Below, one piece after another: positions 12,632-24,118 of a stretch of 64,000 nt of DNA. This DNA is from Mallotus nudiflorus. Its lineage: Eukaryota; Streptophyta; Magnoliopsida; Malpighiales; Euphorbiaceae. How positions within the stretch are numbered: position 1 is the first letter of the stretch; every line of letters begins with the position of its first letter. Made by a program: the position numbers and the translations under genes. The stretch spans positions 248,001 to 312,000 of the forward strand of contig CANTUR010000834.1 in assembly GCA_947683625.1 (NCBI GenBank). Direction: 5' to 3'. Below the pieces are notes generated by a model that saw only the letters and a list, made by a program, of their open reading frames with translations, ran no database searches and was not told where the DNA came from.

Positions 12632-14040
12632 TGAAGTAGGTCAAATTGTATACCCTATTCTCTAAGACTTAGCATAGAGCAAGTCGAGTGTTGAACACTC
12701 GAGAATTTAAAATTTGTATTAACCGAATAGATACTCTAATGAATAGGTACAGTAATATCAAGATAGTAATAGATGATGTAATAAATAAAAAGAATCTAAC
12801 TCACTTACTAATTACTTGAAATTCTTATAAGAAATTATAACAAAATATATGCATGAGAGAATTTACAATTCAGAATTAATAAGAACTTTGAACATAATTA
12901 TTATACAATATGTTGATTGGAAATTAGTTTATAATCTTCAAAAGCAATTTTCATTGTCAATTAAAGGTAATTCCTTTTAGTGCCCACATTCATTCTCATG
13001 AAAATGCAGAGGTAAAAGAAAATCAATAAATATATTATACTAATTTTTTATTCCTTTAAGATGAATTCCTTATCTCCAAGTGATATTCAATTCTTAAGTA
13101 ATTTCAATTATATATCCACCAAATTACTCCAATTCTCATTGTATATAATTTGATTAACAAGTTACATTTGATGATCAAGCAAACATAATATAATTTACAC
13201 TAATTGAAATCAAATCATAAATAGTAAAGGATAGAAATATAGTTCTTATTTAATTCTTCATTGTAATTCTCACACAAAGACTTAGCCAAAATACATGATA
13301 AAGAAACAATAAGAGAAAATTAAACACAATATAGAAAGATGAATAAAGAAGCAATTGAGTGAATAAAACCCTTTACTATGCCTTCTAGAATTGCTTGATG
13401 TAGAGTAATCCTCTCTTGCTTCTTGACTTTGTCTTTTTCAAATTAGTCTTTAAAACTAGAACTTCTTTTTAATGATTTCTAAACTAAAACTTAATAATAA
13501 TAATTGTTCCTCTCTTTTTAAAACAAAGCCAAACACACATATTTATAGGTTTCTAAAGGCTGTAATTTGTGTCCCTTTGAAAGGATACAAGAATAAAGGG
13601 GTGTGTTGAAAGGGTGTATTAGTGCCGACTCATCCCTATATGATGACTCGTCACCAATTGATTCTGTTACAAGTCAGCACGAAGTGATGAGTCGATAATC
13701 TTTAAGGCTCGGCATATTCAGCTTCTGTGACGAGTTAGCACTAAGTGGCGACTTGTCACTAATAATTTTTATCATGACTCATTCCCATGGTTACAACTTA
13801 GCACTCTTTACTAAATCTCCAACTTGACATCACAAGCTCCATACTTCATTCTAAATAATCCTAAGTCCTTTCCATGCATAATTTGAGCCTAAAAATATGT
13901 ATAAAACATATAATCAACCATAAGAACAAAAGAAATAAATATAACACTTACATAACCAAATAAATCCATAAATATAGCAAAAATAAAATGAAATTAAAAG
14001 TAAACTAGCCTAAAGAACTATGCATATTTGCATTATATCA
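12632..14040 (-). repeat. Athila-1 5' LTR
   Basis: The 1,409-bp partner of 2,620-4,010. Substitutions and small indels scattered along its length indicate an old insertion. The same minus-strand TATA box and GACTCGTCACC word cluster (about 13,620-13,790) are present. Confidence 0.92.
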
Positions 14041-14559
14041 ATAGCATCCATAAAGGTAGCATATTGCCTTAAATGGACCCTTAGATCCCTTGTTCCATCG
14101 AACTTAGCAAAGTTTGGTAGTTTAAAATCATCTGGGAGTGGCTTGTCTTTGAATAGTGCCAAGTCAGTAAAGCTTTTAGAGCATTGAATCCCTTTGTCTT
14201 TGAAGGCGAATTCCAACTTAGCCATTATGTTAGCCAATAATTTGACCTCCCTTATTGATTCAAGCTTGGTCATGTTAGCAATTTTTATAGCTTTCGATGC
14301 ATTTCTGAGATCCTGGTAGTAGTCATCATCATCATCAGCTTGAACTAGAGTATGGGGAATTCCCTTTGCCTTATATACCTTTGGGTGAACAGATGCAGAA
14401 GCTTCATTTAGTGATGTGTTATTCCCATATCATGCACTTTTGGCTTTGATTTGGCCTTGGAGGATTTTGGTTATGGTACTAGCAGTGAGCAATTTTTGGA
14501 TCCCCTTTCTTAGCCTGTCTTTGAATTGCTAGCAAGAAGTATCTTCTTGGTCACTCATG
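14041..14559 (-). pseudogene. Tat/Ogre-like gag, 5' part of the split element
   Basis: The probable start is the ATG at 14,559 (MSDQEDTSC, then a stop), with the frame continuing FKDRLRKGIQKLL. The readable block from 14,273 has MTKLESIREVKLLANIM, LPDDFKLPNFAKFDGTRD and LRQYATFMDAI, the standard N-terminal gag signature of this lineage. It is cut at MDAI by Athila-1 and resumes at 2,614 with KLIESQIFLFFFTLLEEG, in frame once one target-duplication copy is removed. The homologous gag of the Tat element on the opposite strand (52,323 onward) has KLPEKFKMPKLQKFDGIEDP in the same place, supporting the family call. Confidence 0.85.
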
Positions 14560-15908
14560 TTAGATGTAGGATTCCTATACATTTATTAAGGTTAGCTAAA
14601 TGAATGATACATGATGTGTGCCTATAAAAGAAAAGTGGCATGTATACATGGAGTGGATGCAAAATCCTATGATGAAAGATGATTATTCCTTTAAGAAATA
14701 GTGGTTAGTACATGCTTATTTACATGTATGTTATGTATGCATGATTAAAGCTGGTTAGTTTTTCCTGTATAGTGAACAAACCAATCACAAGCAACCTCTC
14801 ACTTTTGACCTTATTTCTCCATGAGGTTATTCAGTCTCTTTCCTAGGTAGGTTTCAAACCTTTAATCATTAGGGGACTATGGTTCCACTCTCAGAACTTG
14901 GCTATTTAGATTTAGATCGATCATAACTAAAGGGTAAATTGAGGAACAATACTAAAATTTGTTTGAGGTAGCCATATGATGTCAATGTGAAGCTCAATTT
15001 CCAGGCTTCAAATGATGTCCAGAGCCCGTATACGCCCATATGCATAGGAACATGGTCAATCAAAAGGAGCTCGAGTTCATGCCCCCATATCGATATTCGA
15101 TATGTTGATTGGGAGTCATGAAAGTATCATTCGATAGTTTACAATTTGATTTTGTCAACATAAAGGTCCATAATCTAGTTGGATTCCTAACCAATTCATT
15201 TGATTGGATAAGGATAAATGGATGATATCTTATAGGTTCTGTCATTGAGGGATGTCGTTATTTGTTAGCTTACATAGAGTATTCAAGCTGAGGTACATGA
15301 TTTTTTTCATTCCCCATGCTTCAGGCTGTCACAAAGTAGATGAGAATTATGTGATCCTGAGCCTGAATGTTCTATGAAAACTAACATTACAACATCATTT
15401 GATGATAGAAACTGGGAGAGTCATGTCATTTTATGAATATCAACTCAGATGGATAGAGTTAGGACATGGATATCATTCACAACTTGGTGGAATCCTAGTG
15501 GATGTTACTACTAGTTTATCTACATGAGTTAAGCCAGGGTGAAAGGCTACAGGTTCCTTTAGCAAGAATACCCCCATATGACTAGGGTTACAGACTCCGA
15601 TCAGTGAGTCTAGATTCTTTTAATAACTCAATCACCCCCCCCCCTTTAGGACTTGGGTTACAGACTCTAGTCAAATAAGCCCAGTGAATGCACGAGTAAA
15701 GACTAAAGGAGATAATACCATATCTTCGTCGCCCATGACTCAAGTGGAATCATGGTGGCAATGTCATTTAGTATTATTGAGGCTTTTAGGGACCAATGGT
15801 GCACGTGTGATGTATAGTGCAAATGCAGTGGTGAGGGGTTCTATACGATTGAACATTGTATAATGAGAAATAGTCATTTTATAGTTGATCTCTCTTACTT
15901 AGAAGTTT
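14560..15908 (-). other. 5' leader of the outer Tat/Ogre-like element
   Basis: About 1.35 kb between primer site and gag with no recognisable gene. It has repeated words of the type CTAGGGTTACAGACTC (15,580 and 15,650) and a C10 run at about 15,636-15,645. The same words occur in reverse in the leader of the element at 49-61 kb (about 51,600-51,730), so the two elements share a leader family. Confidence 0.65.
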
Positions 15909-15923
15909 CCAGTGGAATCGCCA
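15909..15923 (-). other. Primer-binding site of the outer Tat/Ogre-like element
   Basis: In element orientation, TGGCGATTCCACTGG starts one base inside the LTR end. It corresponds to the tRNA-Arg-type site reported for Ogre/Tat elements (TGGCGACTCCACTGGGGA pattern). Confidence 0.75.
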
Positions 15924-17109
15924 CTGTGAGCAACCTAATTTTTTTTTATTGCATCTCTTGGTTTCAAGATGAATTGGTGCCATAAGGGTCTTTTATTTCT
16001 GAGGGACATGGCAATTTTACTGAATAGGGACAAATTATTAGTCTTAGGAGGAACGAGATACTTTTTTTATTTTGTTGAGTTGACACCCGATCTTTAGAAA
16101 ATTAGGAAAAGAAAAGGGACAACATCGGGTCACTCAGCGAGTATTGCCCCCAGTATAGATTTTTAGGTTCGAGGGAACGCATATACTTTTTTACTATTTT
16201 TCATTATACAATGTTTGATGTATAGCTATCGTAACACCCTAGTTTCGGTAATGATAGTTTATATAGCATTCATATAATTCATTAGATAATGGAAGATAAT
16301 GAAGCTGAAGATATTATTATTACATGGCTTTCCTAATAAAATACATATAAAAGGAAAAAAGATTGTGAAAAAGTAAATCTAATGAATATGCAAGATAAAT
16401 ATGACCATTTACATAGCTTGCTTGATCATATGAACATTGGGATAAGCAATTAACACTCGATTATATGAAAGAGTAAGTGAAATGTAAATGATCATGCATG
16501 CTTATAGTGATTATTTATGCTATGATGATAATATAGGGGATGCATGATGTCATCAATGGACAAAAACATGATGACTCTATTTTGGGATATGAACTTTCAC
16601 ATTATTGGTATTTACGATGTGATTTCATGTTTCAGAACTAAAGGATGCAAAATGATGATATGAAAATAAGCATAATAAACCATAGATTATTCACATAACA
16701 TGCAGAATTGCCAGTCTCATCACACAAGCATAACAGTATTCCTAAATGTTGACAACAATAAAATAAAATGAAGTGCAATAAAATAAACATGCTAAAATGA
16801 TTGTGTGGTCCTCAGACTCGACTATGCTTGTGTGGGTTTTGAAGCTTTAACTTCAAGGGATTATCAAGCTTTCCTCATTAAGAGGTTCAAAATGACAATA
16901 GAGTGATGCTAGTTTGTATACCTTTGAAGCATGCTTCAATAAAGATGAGGCTTGGTTTAGTGAAAAAGAGGTATAATCTCCTAAGAAAAAGATAGTGGGA
17001 GAGCAAACACTATCTAGAAAAGGGTTTCCAATGCCTTCGATTAGATAGATTTTTGAGTGTATATGTGCTTCCACTTGCTGCCCCCCTCGAAATGGGGTGT
17101 AAAGGCACC

Positions 17110-17116
17110 TATTTAT
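17110..17116 (-). promoter_or_regulatory. Putative LTR TATA box
   Basis: The minus strand reads CACTATAAATAGG, a consensus TATA context, about 1.2 kb upstream of the primer site. It fits the U3/R junction of the outer Tat LTR. This is a prediction from the motif alone. Confidence 0.5.
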
Positions 17117-17288
17117 AGTGAAAAATGTGGGGAAGAGGGGGGTATGGGCATAGTCATATGCGCATCCCTAGGATAGAGCACGTGACCACGCGAAATGCAT
17201 ATGACTACGCGCTTGGCGCGTGGTCATGTGCTTGCGCATAGTTACACTCACTTTCGCACCTTACGTGCTCCATTCAAGGCTTACTCGC

Positions 17289-17700
17289 GCTATTCTAAGG
17301 TTGGTCCCTAGGGTTTTAAGGCCTTTCGGATGCATTTCTGAAGTTCATTTTATTAAATCGGCCTTAATTTTAGCACGTGACACCTAGAGGTGTTTACACG
17401 CACTTTTAAGCGATACACACTAATCCTCGAGTTGTTTTAGACTATTCTATGACCACTCCTAGAGGTTTTAGAGCCTTTTGGATGTGTTTCTGAAGTCCAT
17501 TTTGTATGGTTTGGCTTTGATTTTAGATTGTGACACCTAAGGGTGTTTATGACTTTATGTGCACTTCTGAGCGACATGTGCTGATTCTCAAGTTGTGTTG
17601 GACTATTCTAGAACCACTTCCAAAGGTTTTGGAGCCCTCTGGATGCATTTTCAAAGTTTGTTTTGTCAAAATTGATTTTCATTTTTTCATGAAGTTGGAT
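17289..17700. repeat. Tandem repeat of about 152-161 bp, 2.5 copies, in the Tat LTR
   Basis: Copies start at about 17,289, 17,441 and 17,602 with CTATTCT, followed by AGGTTTTAGAGCC-, TTCTGAAGTCCATTTT- and ACACCTAAGGGTGTTTA-like words. The last copy is incomplete. Copies have diverged, so the array is not recent. Confidence 0.75.
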
Positions 17701-17909
17701 CTTGGTCTGATGAAATGAACATCAGCCTAACAAGTTGAGTGTTTTGAGAAAGAAATTCTCGAAATAGTCTTCTTATTGTTCCAATAATTCGTATTTTGTA
17801 AGTTGGAGCACAATTTAATGGCTCAGTGATCAATTTTGCACACTAGTGGGGTTGGTTATGTTTTTAAGGTTGCACACTTCATAGGTGTTATGAATGAGCA
17901 GACTTTAGT

Positions 17910-19032
17910 CATCTTAGAGGTTCATTTCATCATTGGACCTTTTTAGGGACAGTGAAATTTTTGGTATGACATGAACATTAAACAAACCATTAGGAAGAAA
18001 TATAATAGCGTCATGCTTGGCTAGCTAGTTAGTAACCTTGTTGCCGCTTTCGCCAATATGCTGAAAAGAGAAACTATAAAAAGACTGGGATAGCTAGTGA
18101 ATTTCCATAAGTACAGTCTCTACTTGCTAAAGGAAATTAGAAGTAGAAGAAGAGCATAAGGTTATAGTAGAGAGGCAGTTTAACTCAATGATAAAGGGAA
18201 CAAAGGGGTGGTGCTTAGCATGTTTGACGAAATCTCTTATGGCAAGGAGCTCAACATAAAGAGGGGAAGTACATGCATATCTCAAAGTAGACATGAATAA
18301 GACTGAGTTACTAGAATCTCTAAGAATAAAACTAGTGCTATAGTGCTTGGAAATATGAGAGAAAGCAGAATTATAGTTTAATTTCCAAGTGCCACGAGGA
18401 GGAGGCTTCCATTTCATAATCAAAAAGGGAGTAGCCATATGGTCTTGCGAGATGGCAGTAGAGGTGCAGATTTAAGAAGGAAGAAAGGTTGAGCACCATT
18501 TTAAAGGTAGAGCAGTAATTCAAATGGGGTCTTCTTTGTCTATTTTAAAGGTGAAATTATTATGGGCTTCCCAGATGTACCAACAAACAGAAGTAATAAG
18601 CTCCTTGAGGATGGGGTGGTCTAAATTATTAAGCATTTTAAGGGTTTTAATCCACCAAATGTGAAAATTTTCGAAACCATATATGTTAGGAGAATAACCA
18701 AAGGGAGTGTTCATACTAGATACATTTAGAGTGTTCATAGAGGAAGAGGAGATGTTCTAAGGTCTTAGGTTCCTTTGAGCATCTTCAACAAGTTATGTTA
18801 GTAGCATAACCTCACCTAGTTAAGCTGTCCTTAGTACCTGAAGCATCCCAAGCATATCTCCAAAGGAAAACCTTAACTTTTTGAGGTATGTTGAGCTACC
18901 ATATTGAGTTCCAAAGCGACGGGTTATGAGCAGGGATAAGGGAGGTAGATGGTTGATTTTGAGAGGCAATTTGGAGCTACTTCAATATTTTGTAGCCTAT
19001 CCCTTTTTATCATAGTGCCAAATAAGAGTATC
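17910..19032 (-). pseudogene. LINE ORF2 C-terminal block with RNase-H-like domain
   Basis: The minus strand encodes a zinc-finger/connection region (18,738-18,520: ITSVCWYIWEAHNNFTFK) and then an RNase-H-like domain (18,438-18,127: WKPPPRGTWKLNYNSAF, SFILRDSSNSVLF, LYVELLAIRDFVKHA, IIELNCLS). After a stop the domain continues to about 17,910 with QHIGESGNKVTN and LAKHD. The expected catalytic residues are partly lost: the usual NxDxA is NYNSA and the ESD is ELN. The block starts at the small LTR element's left duplication copy, at the sequence IWHYDKKG. Confidence 0.82.
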
Positions 19033-19971
19033 TGATGTGATCCTAGCTCCAAAGAGGAAGATTTCAAGATTTGTTCTTGCTAATAAGGCAACATTCATTC
19101 AAGAAAAGAGCAATTCGCATAAATTCGTATTTTTGTATAGCATACTTTAGTATTTTGGCCATAAATCACTCTATAAAACTCGGATTGGGATGATTCAAGA
19201 GTCTGTTGAAAGCTAAGAAAGATATGTACAACTTTTTTGAAGATATCTAGGGTTAATTCGGCCTTGTACCTGATCTAAAATTATGAAAGATTATCAGATC
19301 GTGAATAAAACTGGGCAGACTGAATATACATCAGTAAATGGGCTGTATCTCACTCAATATAGATCCAAATGAAGTGATTCAAGATGCTGCTGAAAGATAA
19401 CAACAAGGGCTACAAATTTTATATTTTAGGCTTAAGTTAATTCGGCCATCATAATATTGAAAAGTGTGCTACAATGTGATATATAAGTAAATCCGAATTT
19501 AACTAGGATTATATTTTCTTATTTAAGTAGAATTATATTTTCTTATTTAAGAAGGATTTTGTTTTCTTGTTTAGTTAGGATATTAATTAGGTTTTATTTA
19601 GGGTTTCTTTAAGCCTATATAAAGGCCTTATTTTATGTAACCTAAATGGTGTGCAATCATGGATGATTAATAAAATTTAGAGAGGATTCTCTTTGGTTAC
19701 TTGGTGGTTAACCATGTGACAACTTTTGTGACTTATCAATCTATCTTTCCAACAGTAGATTATGGCGTCTTTTAAATAACCTTTGTTGCTTGTTTGTTAT
19801 TGTTCAAAAGGTTAAAATTTTGATATAGCTTTGGTTGTTTGGACTAACTAAACATGAGGTGAAGGTTCTCTATGTCTGAATTGGAACTTGATTTGAACTT
19901 TCCTTGAGAGTGTGGGTTTAGGTTCATGTTGAATGGGTTCCTAGAGCAAGTCATCTAGTGGGTTCGTATCA
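19033..19971 (+). repeat. Left LTR of the small chromovirus-derived element
   Basis: A 939-bp terminal repeat, nearly identical to 20,533-21,468. It has a TATA box CCTATATAAAGG at about 19,613-19,624 and ends GGTTCGTATCA. The U3 contains the pair AAGTAGAATTATATTTTCTT / AAGAAGGATTTTGTTTTCTT as short internal repeats. Confidence 0.95.
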
Positions 19972-20532
19972 CTTGGTATCAGAGCTTTGCTCAAATCAGG
20001 TTTTGTTCAATTCAATTCTACGTATCCTTAATTTACTTTTTAATTATTATGGTTTTAAAATTTTTCTATTTGTGTCAAAAAATAAATAGGTTTTTTTTAT
20101 GATTTTTGATTTAGTTGGTATTAGATTGATTTAACTGAATGATTTGTAACAAAGGGTCTTAGGTTTTATATACCTAAGGTTTTAGTTGGTCATATAAATT
20201 AAATTTTATACCTTAAGTTTGATTTGATCAATTTGTAACGAATGGTCTTAGGTTTGATATACCTAAGGTTTTAGTTGGTTGATACAAAAAGGGTTTAAGG
20301 TTACTAATCTTCTACCTTTCATTTTTTTATTTTTCAATTTTTAGGATTTTAAATTTATTTTTTATTTATAAGTTAAAAAATATATATGTCTTGAAATTTT
20401 TTAAGTCTATTTAAATTTTTTTTTTTTTTTCTTGTGTGGTGTTCTTGAGTCTTTCTTAAAAAAAAAAATTAAAAAATTCAGTTGCATGGAAGACAAAGAT
20501 TTGAGGACAAATCTTTTTGAAGAAAGGGAGAA
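19972..20532 (+). other. Internal region of the small LTR element
   Basis: Begins with the primer site TGGTATCAGAGC at about 19,975 (initiator tRNA-Met type). It then holds AT-rich sequence with a degenerate direct repeat (GGTCTTAGGTTT, TACCTAAGGTTTTAGTTGG at about 20,154-20,195 and 20,240-20,280) and a T-rich run near 20,419. The last 60 bp encode the polyprotein C-terminal remnant from ATG 20,485. No gag or pol domain remains. Confidence 0.85.
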
Positions 20533-21468
20533 TGATGTGATCCTACCTCCAAAGAGGAAGATTTCAAGATTTGTTCATGCTAATAAGGTAACGTTCATTC
20601 AAGAAAAGGGCAATTCACATAAATTCATATTTTGTGTAGCATACTTTAGCATTTTGGCCATAAATCACTCTAAAAAACTCGGATTGAGATGATTCAAGAT
20701 GCTGTTGAAATCTAAGAAATAGATATACAACTTTGATGAAGATATCTAAAATTAATTCGGCTTTATACCTGATCTAAAATTATGAAAGATTATCAGATCG
20801 TGAATAAAACTGGGCAGACTGAATATACATCAGTAAATGGGCTGTATCTCACTCAATATATATCCAAATTAAGTGATTCAAAATTCTGATGAAAGATAAC
20901 AACAAGGTCTAAAACTTTTATGTTTTGGGCTTAAGTGAATTTGGCCATAATCGTATTGAAAATTGTGCTATAATGTGCTGCATAAGTAAATCCGAATTTA
21001 ACTAGGATTATATTTTTTTATTTAAGTAGAATTATATTTTCTTATTTAAGAAGGATTTTGTTTTCTTGTTTAGTTAGGATATTAATTAGGTTTTATTTAG
21101 GGTTTCTTAAGCCTATATAAAGGCCTTATTTTATGTAACATGAGGGTATGCAATCATGGATGAATAATAAAATTTAGAGAGGATTCTCTTTCGTTACTTG
21201 GTGGTTAACCATGTGACAACCTTTGTGACTTATCAATCTATCTTTCAGACAGTAGATTGTGGCATCTTTTTAATAACCTTTGTTGCTTGTTTGTTATTGT
21301 TCAAAAGGTTAAAGTTTCGATATAGCTTTGGTTGTTTGGACTAACTAAGCATGAGGTGAAGGTTCTCTATGTCTGAATTGGAACTTGATTTGAACTTTCC
21401 TTGAGAGCGTGGGTTTAGGTTCATGTTGAATGGGCTCCTAGAGTAGGTCGTCTAGTGGGTTTGTATCA
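20533..21468 (+). repeat. Right LTR of the small chromovirus-derived element
   Basis: The 936-bp partner of 19,033-19,971, TG...CA ends, followed by the GTATC duplication. A frame starting at 20,432 crosses into this LTR but is only the tail of the former polyprotein, not a gene. Confidence 0.95.
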
Positions 21469-22476
21469 GTATCATTCCCTAAGTTAGGATGAGTAGGGAT
21501 GCATTTAATAGCATTGCATTCTTCATTAGAAAATAGAGAGGAAAGTAAAGTATCTTTCCACATAACTAAATCCTGATCCAACAAATATTTCATAAAGAAG
21601 ACATCAGTATGATCTAACATTGGAGAAGTTATTTTCAAATTGGGAATGGTTGGTATCCATGGATCCATCTAGATTAGAATGTTTGATCTAGACTTTACAT
21701 TCCAGAGAGTGCCTTCAATGATTAGTTTTTTTTCTTTGATAAGACTAAAGCAAATCCATGAAGGAATTTACCCTTGGTTGGCATGAAGGAAAGTGGAGAT
21801 AGGGTGGTAAATGCCTCTTAGAAGGCAAGCACATAGGGTGTTGGTATTTTTATCAATTTCCAACTAAGCTTGGCTAGTATAGCAGTGTTAAAGCTTTCCA
21901 TTTGCCAAAACCCAATACCACCATTCTTCTTAATGTTTGTCAGAGTGTCCCATTTTACCCAATGGAGTTTCTTTTGAGAGATGTCTTGAGACCACCAAAA
22001 TTTTCTAGTAAGTTGTTCAATAGCTTTTGAGATGCTAGAGGGAGTCATGAAAATGAACATAATAAAAGCTGGAAGGGCTTGGATGACATCTTTGATGAGG
22101 ATTTCATTCCCTACATGACTTAAGAATTTACATTGCCATAATTAAAGCTTGTCTTTGGTTCTTTGTATTAAGTAAGAGAAAAGGGATTTCTTCATTTAGC
22201 CCCAATAAATAGGAATCCCTAAGTATTTTGTAGAGTAATTTGATTCACGAATGACAAAAATAGAGGAGATGTGCTCTCTTGTAACTAGTGAAGCATCTTT
22301 TATGAAAATGAGTTTAGATTTCATAAGGTTGATCTGCTGCCCTGAAGCTAAAGAGTATATATGGAGGAGAAGATTGAGAGCTTGTGCTTCAATATAGGTA
22401 GCTTCACCAAAAAAAAATGGTATCCTTAGCAAATAAGGAATGGGTGACAAAGGGACAATACCTATTGATTTGTATG
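21469..22476 (-). pseudogene. LINE ORF2 middle block: RT palm end, thumb and connection
   Basis: Read leftward from 22,476: IQINRYCPFVTHSLFAKDTIFF, where the catalytic FADD box has become FAKD, then EAQALNLLLHIYSLASGQQINLMKSKLIF and STKYLGIPIYWG (22,450-22,196). The thumb follows: FWWSQDISQKKLHWVKWDTL, GGIGFWQMESFNTAILAKL (22,060-21,818). Next is DPWIPTIPNLKIT (21,668-21,438). The loss of a catalytic aspartate plus several stops makes it inactive. Its right boundary is the Athila-2 duplication GTATG (22,472-22,476); its left is GTATC (21,469-21,473). Confidence 0.87.
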
Positions 22477-22717
22477 TGAAGCAGGTAGAATTGTATAACC
22501 TTAGTCTCTAAGGACTTAGTATAGAGTAAGTAGGGTGTCGAACACTAGGAATTAGGGAATTTTACATTAACCTCTTAGAATTAACTAATTAGGATTTCAT
22601 ATTAACCAATTACTTACTCAGATGGATAGGCAAAACTAAGTCAAGATAATAATTAGAACAAATTAAGAAATCTAATTACTACTAACATACTATAATACTA
22701 AATAGAAATAAAAAGAA

Positions 22718-22810
<93 letters not shown>

Positions 22811-24102
22811 ATCACATTTCAGAATATAAACAAGAACTTATAAAAGATTAGCATAAAACATATTGATTGGAAATTAGTGCATATAATCTTTAAAAGCAAC
22901 TCTTGTTGTCATATTAAAGTAAAGTCCCTAAAAGTAACTCTCGTTATCAATTAGAAGTATTTCCTCTTAGAGTCTACAAGCTCTCTTGGTGTATTGTAGA
23001 GATAGACAAGGAAATCACAAGTAAATCTACTAATTGTTTCCCTTAAGATGAATTCCTTATTTCCAAGTAAATCCAATTCTTAAGTAATCTCAATTATACA
23101 TCCACCAAATTACTCCAACTCTCATTGAAAATAATTCGATTAAAACAAGTTACATATGGTGATCAATCATAAATAACTTAATTAAGCACTAATTGAAATT
23201 AAATCATAAACAAGATAAGATAGAAAATGTAGTTCTTATTTAATTCATCATTGAAATTTTCAAACAAGACTTAACCAAGAAATATAGTTAAAGAATAACA
23301 AAAGAAGAAGAAAGAGAATTGATAAAACCCTTTTTACTAAGCCTTCTTGTACTTGCTTGGTGTAGAGCAATCTTCTCTTCTTGCTTGCTAACTTGATCTT
23401 CAAAACTATAAACTAAGTCCTAATGAAAATATGTATTTCTTCACATATATCGAAGATATTTCTCTTTCTAGTCTTTCTTTTTTTTCTTCTTTTACAGGTT
23501 ACAATTGACATATATATAGACCCCAGAGGTGGTTAAAAGAAGTTACAATTGGAAAGGTACCCTTTCGATTGAAGGGTCACAAATCTATATAGATATAGTA
23601 ACTTCTACGGAATTTTTGTCCTTTCAGATGACTTTTTCTTGAAATTATTCCTTCATGAAAGTTCTATATCTTTAAGTTATCTTTCTAAGGAAACTTGAAT
23701 CACCTTATTTATATGCTTGTAGAAGAATTTATGTCCAAAATACAAAAACTGCTCAAAGCAAAAAAAAATTGCATCTCTTTTGGTGATGGAACGAGTTGGC
23801 ACACCAAGATGAATTGGCACGGATTGGCTCTATCAAGACTCGTTCTGGCTATAACGAGTTGGCACAGTATCAATTCAACTTCCTTTTGCTTCTTGAGCTT
23901 TATACTTCATTCTAACAAGTCCAAAGTCCTTTTAATGCATCAATTGAACCTAAAAACATATACAAAATATACAAAGAACATAAATAACATTTTGAACTAA
24001 AAATAACATTTTCATAACTAAATAAACACTCAAACTTAACTAAAATTAAACAAAATAATACTTATAATGTACTAAATAACTATGCATATTTGCATTGTAT
24101 CA
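22477..24102 (-). repeat. Athila-2 3' LTR
   Basis: 1,626 bp, TGATACAATGC...GCTTCA in element orientation. It contains an (AT)n tract of about 80 bp at 22,724-22,806 that the partner LTR lacks, and lacks a 113-bp duplication that the partner has. A cluster of GAGTTGGCAC/GACTCGTT words lies at about 23,790-23,870. Confidence 0.94.
22724..22806. repeat. (AT)n microsatellite in Athila-2 3' LTR
   Basis: About 40 AT dinucleotides with one interruption (AATATA) near 22,748. The homologous site in the 5' LTR (about 33,366-33,378) has only a few, so expansion took place after insertion. Confidence 0.95.
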
Positions 24103-24118
24103 AACTCCCCCACACTTA
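24103..24118 (-). other. Athila-2 polypurine tract
   Basis: Element-sense AAGTGTGGGGGAGTTT lies directly beside the 3' LTR, as in Athila-1. Confidence 0.8.

Larger units (their letters stand above)
2620..14040 (-). mobile_element. Athila-1: complete but decayed Athila-type Ty3/gypsy element
   Basis: An 11.4-kb LTR retrotransposon on the minus strand. Its LTRs (2,620-4,010 and 12,632-14,040) begin TGATATAATG and end TGCTTCA or TACTTCA in element orientation. Order from the 5' end: LTR, tRNA-Asp-type primer site, gag, aspartic protease, RT, RNase H, integrase, a long spacer with an Athila ORF-1/env-like gene, polypurine tract, LTR. That order and the env-like third gene define Athila. Numerous stops show it is inactive. 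The flanking 5-mers are ACAAC (2,615-2,619) and ATAGC (14,041-14,045), which match at three of five positions with two transitions, as an aged target duplication would. Dropping one copy joins the surrounding Tat gag in frame, confirming the insertion. Confidence 0.93.
15925..17850 (-). repeat. 5' LTR of the outer Tat/Ogre-like element (outer boundary approximate)
   Basis: The inner end is precise: plus-strand TGTGAGCAACCTAA at 15,925 is the complement of an LTR terminus ...CACA next to the primer site, and resembles TGTAAGCACCTAA at the starts of the LTRs at 49,194 and 58,966. The outer end could not be fixed because the partner LTR is outside the window; it lies before the LINE tail at about 17,910. 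Inside are a minus-strand TATA box and a tandem repeat in the upstream part. No gene is recognised here. Confidence 0.6.
19033..21468 (+). mobile_element. Non-autonomous LTR retrotransposon derived from a chromovirus
   Basis: LTRs 19,033-19,971 and 20,533-21,468 (939 and 936 bp, TGATGTGATCC...TATCA) flank only about 561 bp of internal sequence. There is an iMet-type primer site after the left LTR and a purine tract (GAAAGGGAGAA) before the right LTR. Perfect target duplication GTATC lies at 19,028-19,032 and 21,469-21,473. The internal end encodes DLRTNLFEERENDV, reading into the LTR. That resembles the polyprotein C-terminus of chromoviruses, so this is probably a deletion derivative needing proteins from elsewhere. 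Highly similar LTRs suggest a relatively young insertion. Confidence 0.93.

Noticed and set aside
19974..19986. Possible tRNA gene fragments at the primer-binding sites
   Set aside because: The matches are only 12-18 bases complementary to tRNA 3' ends beside LTRs; no cloverleaf or polymerase III boxes are present.
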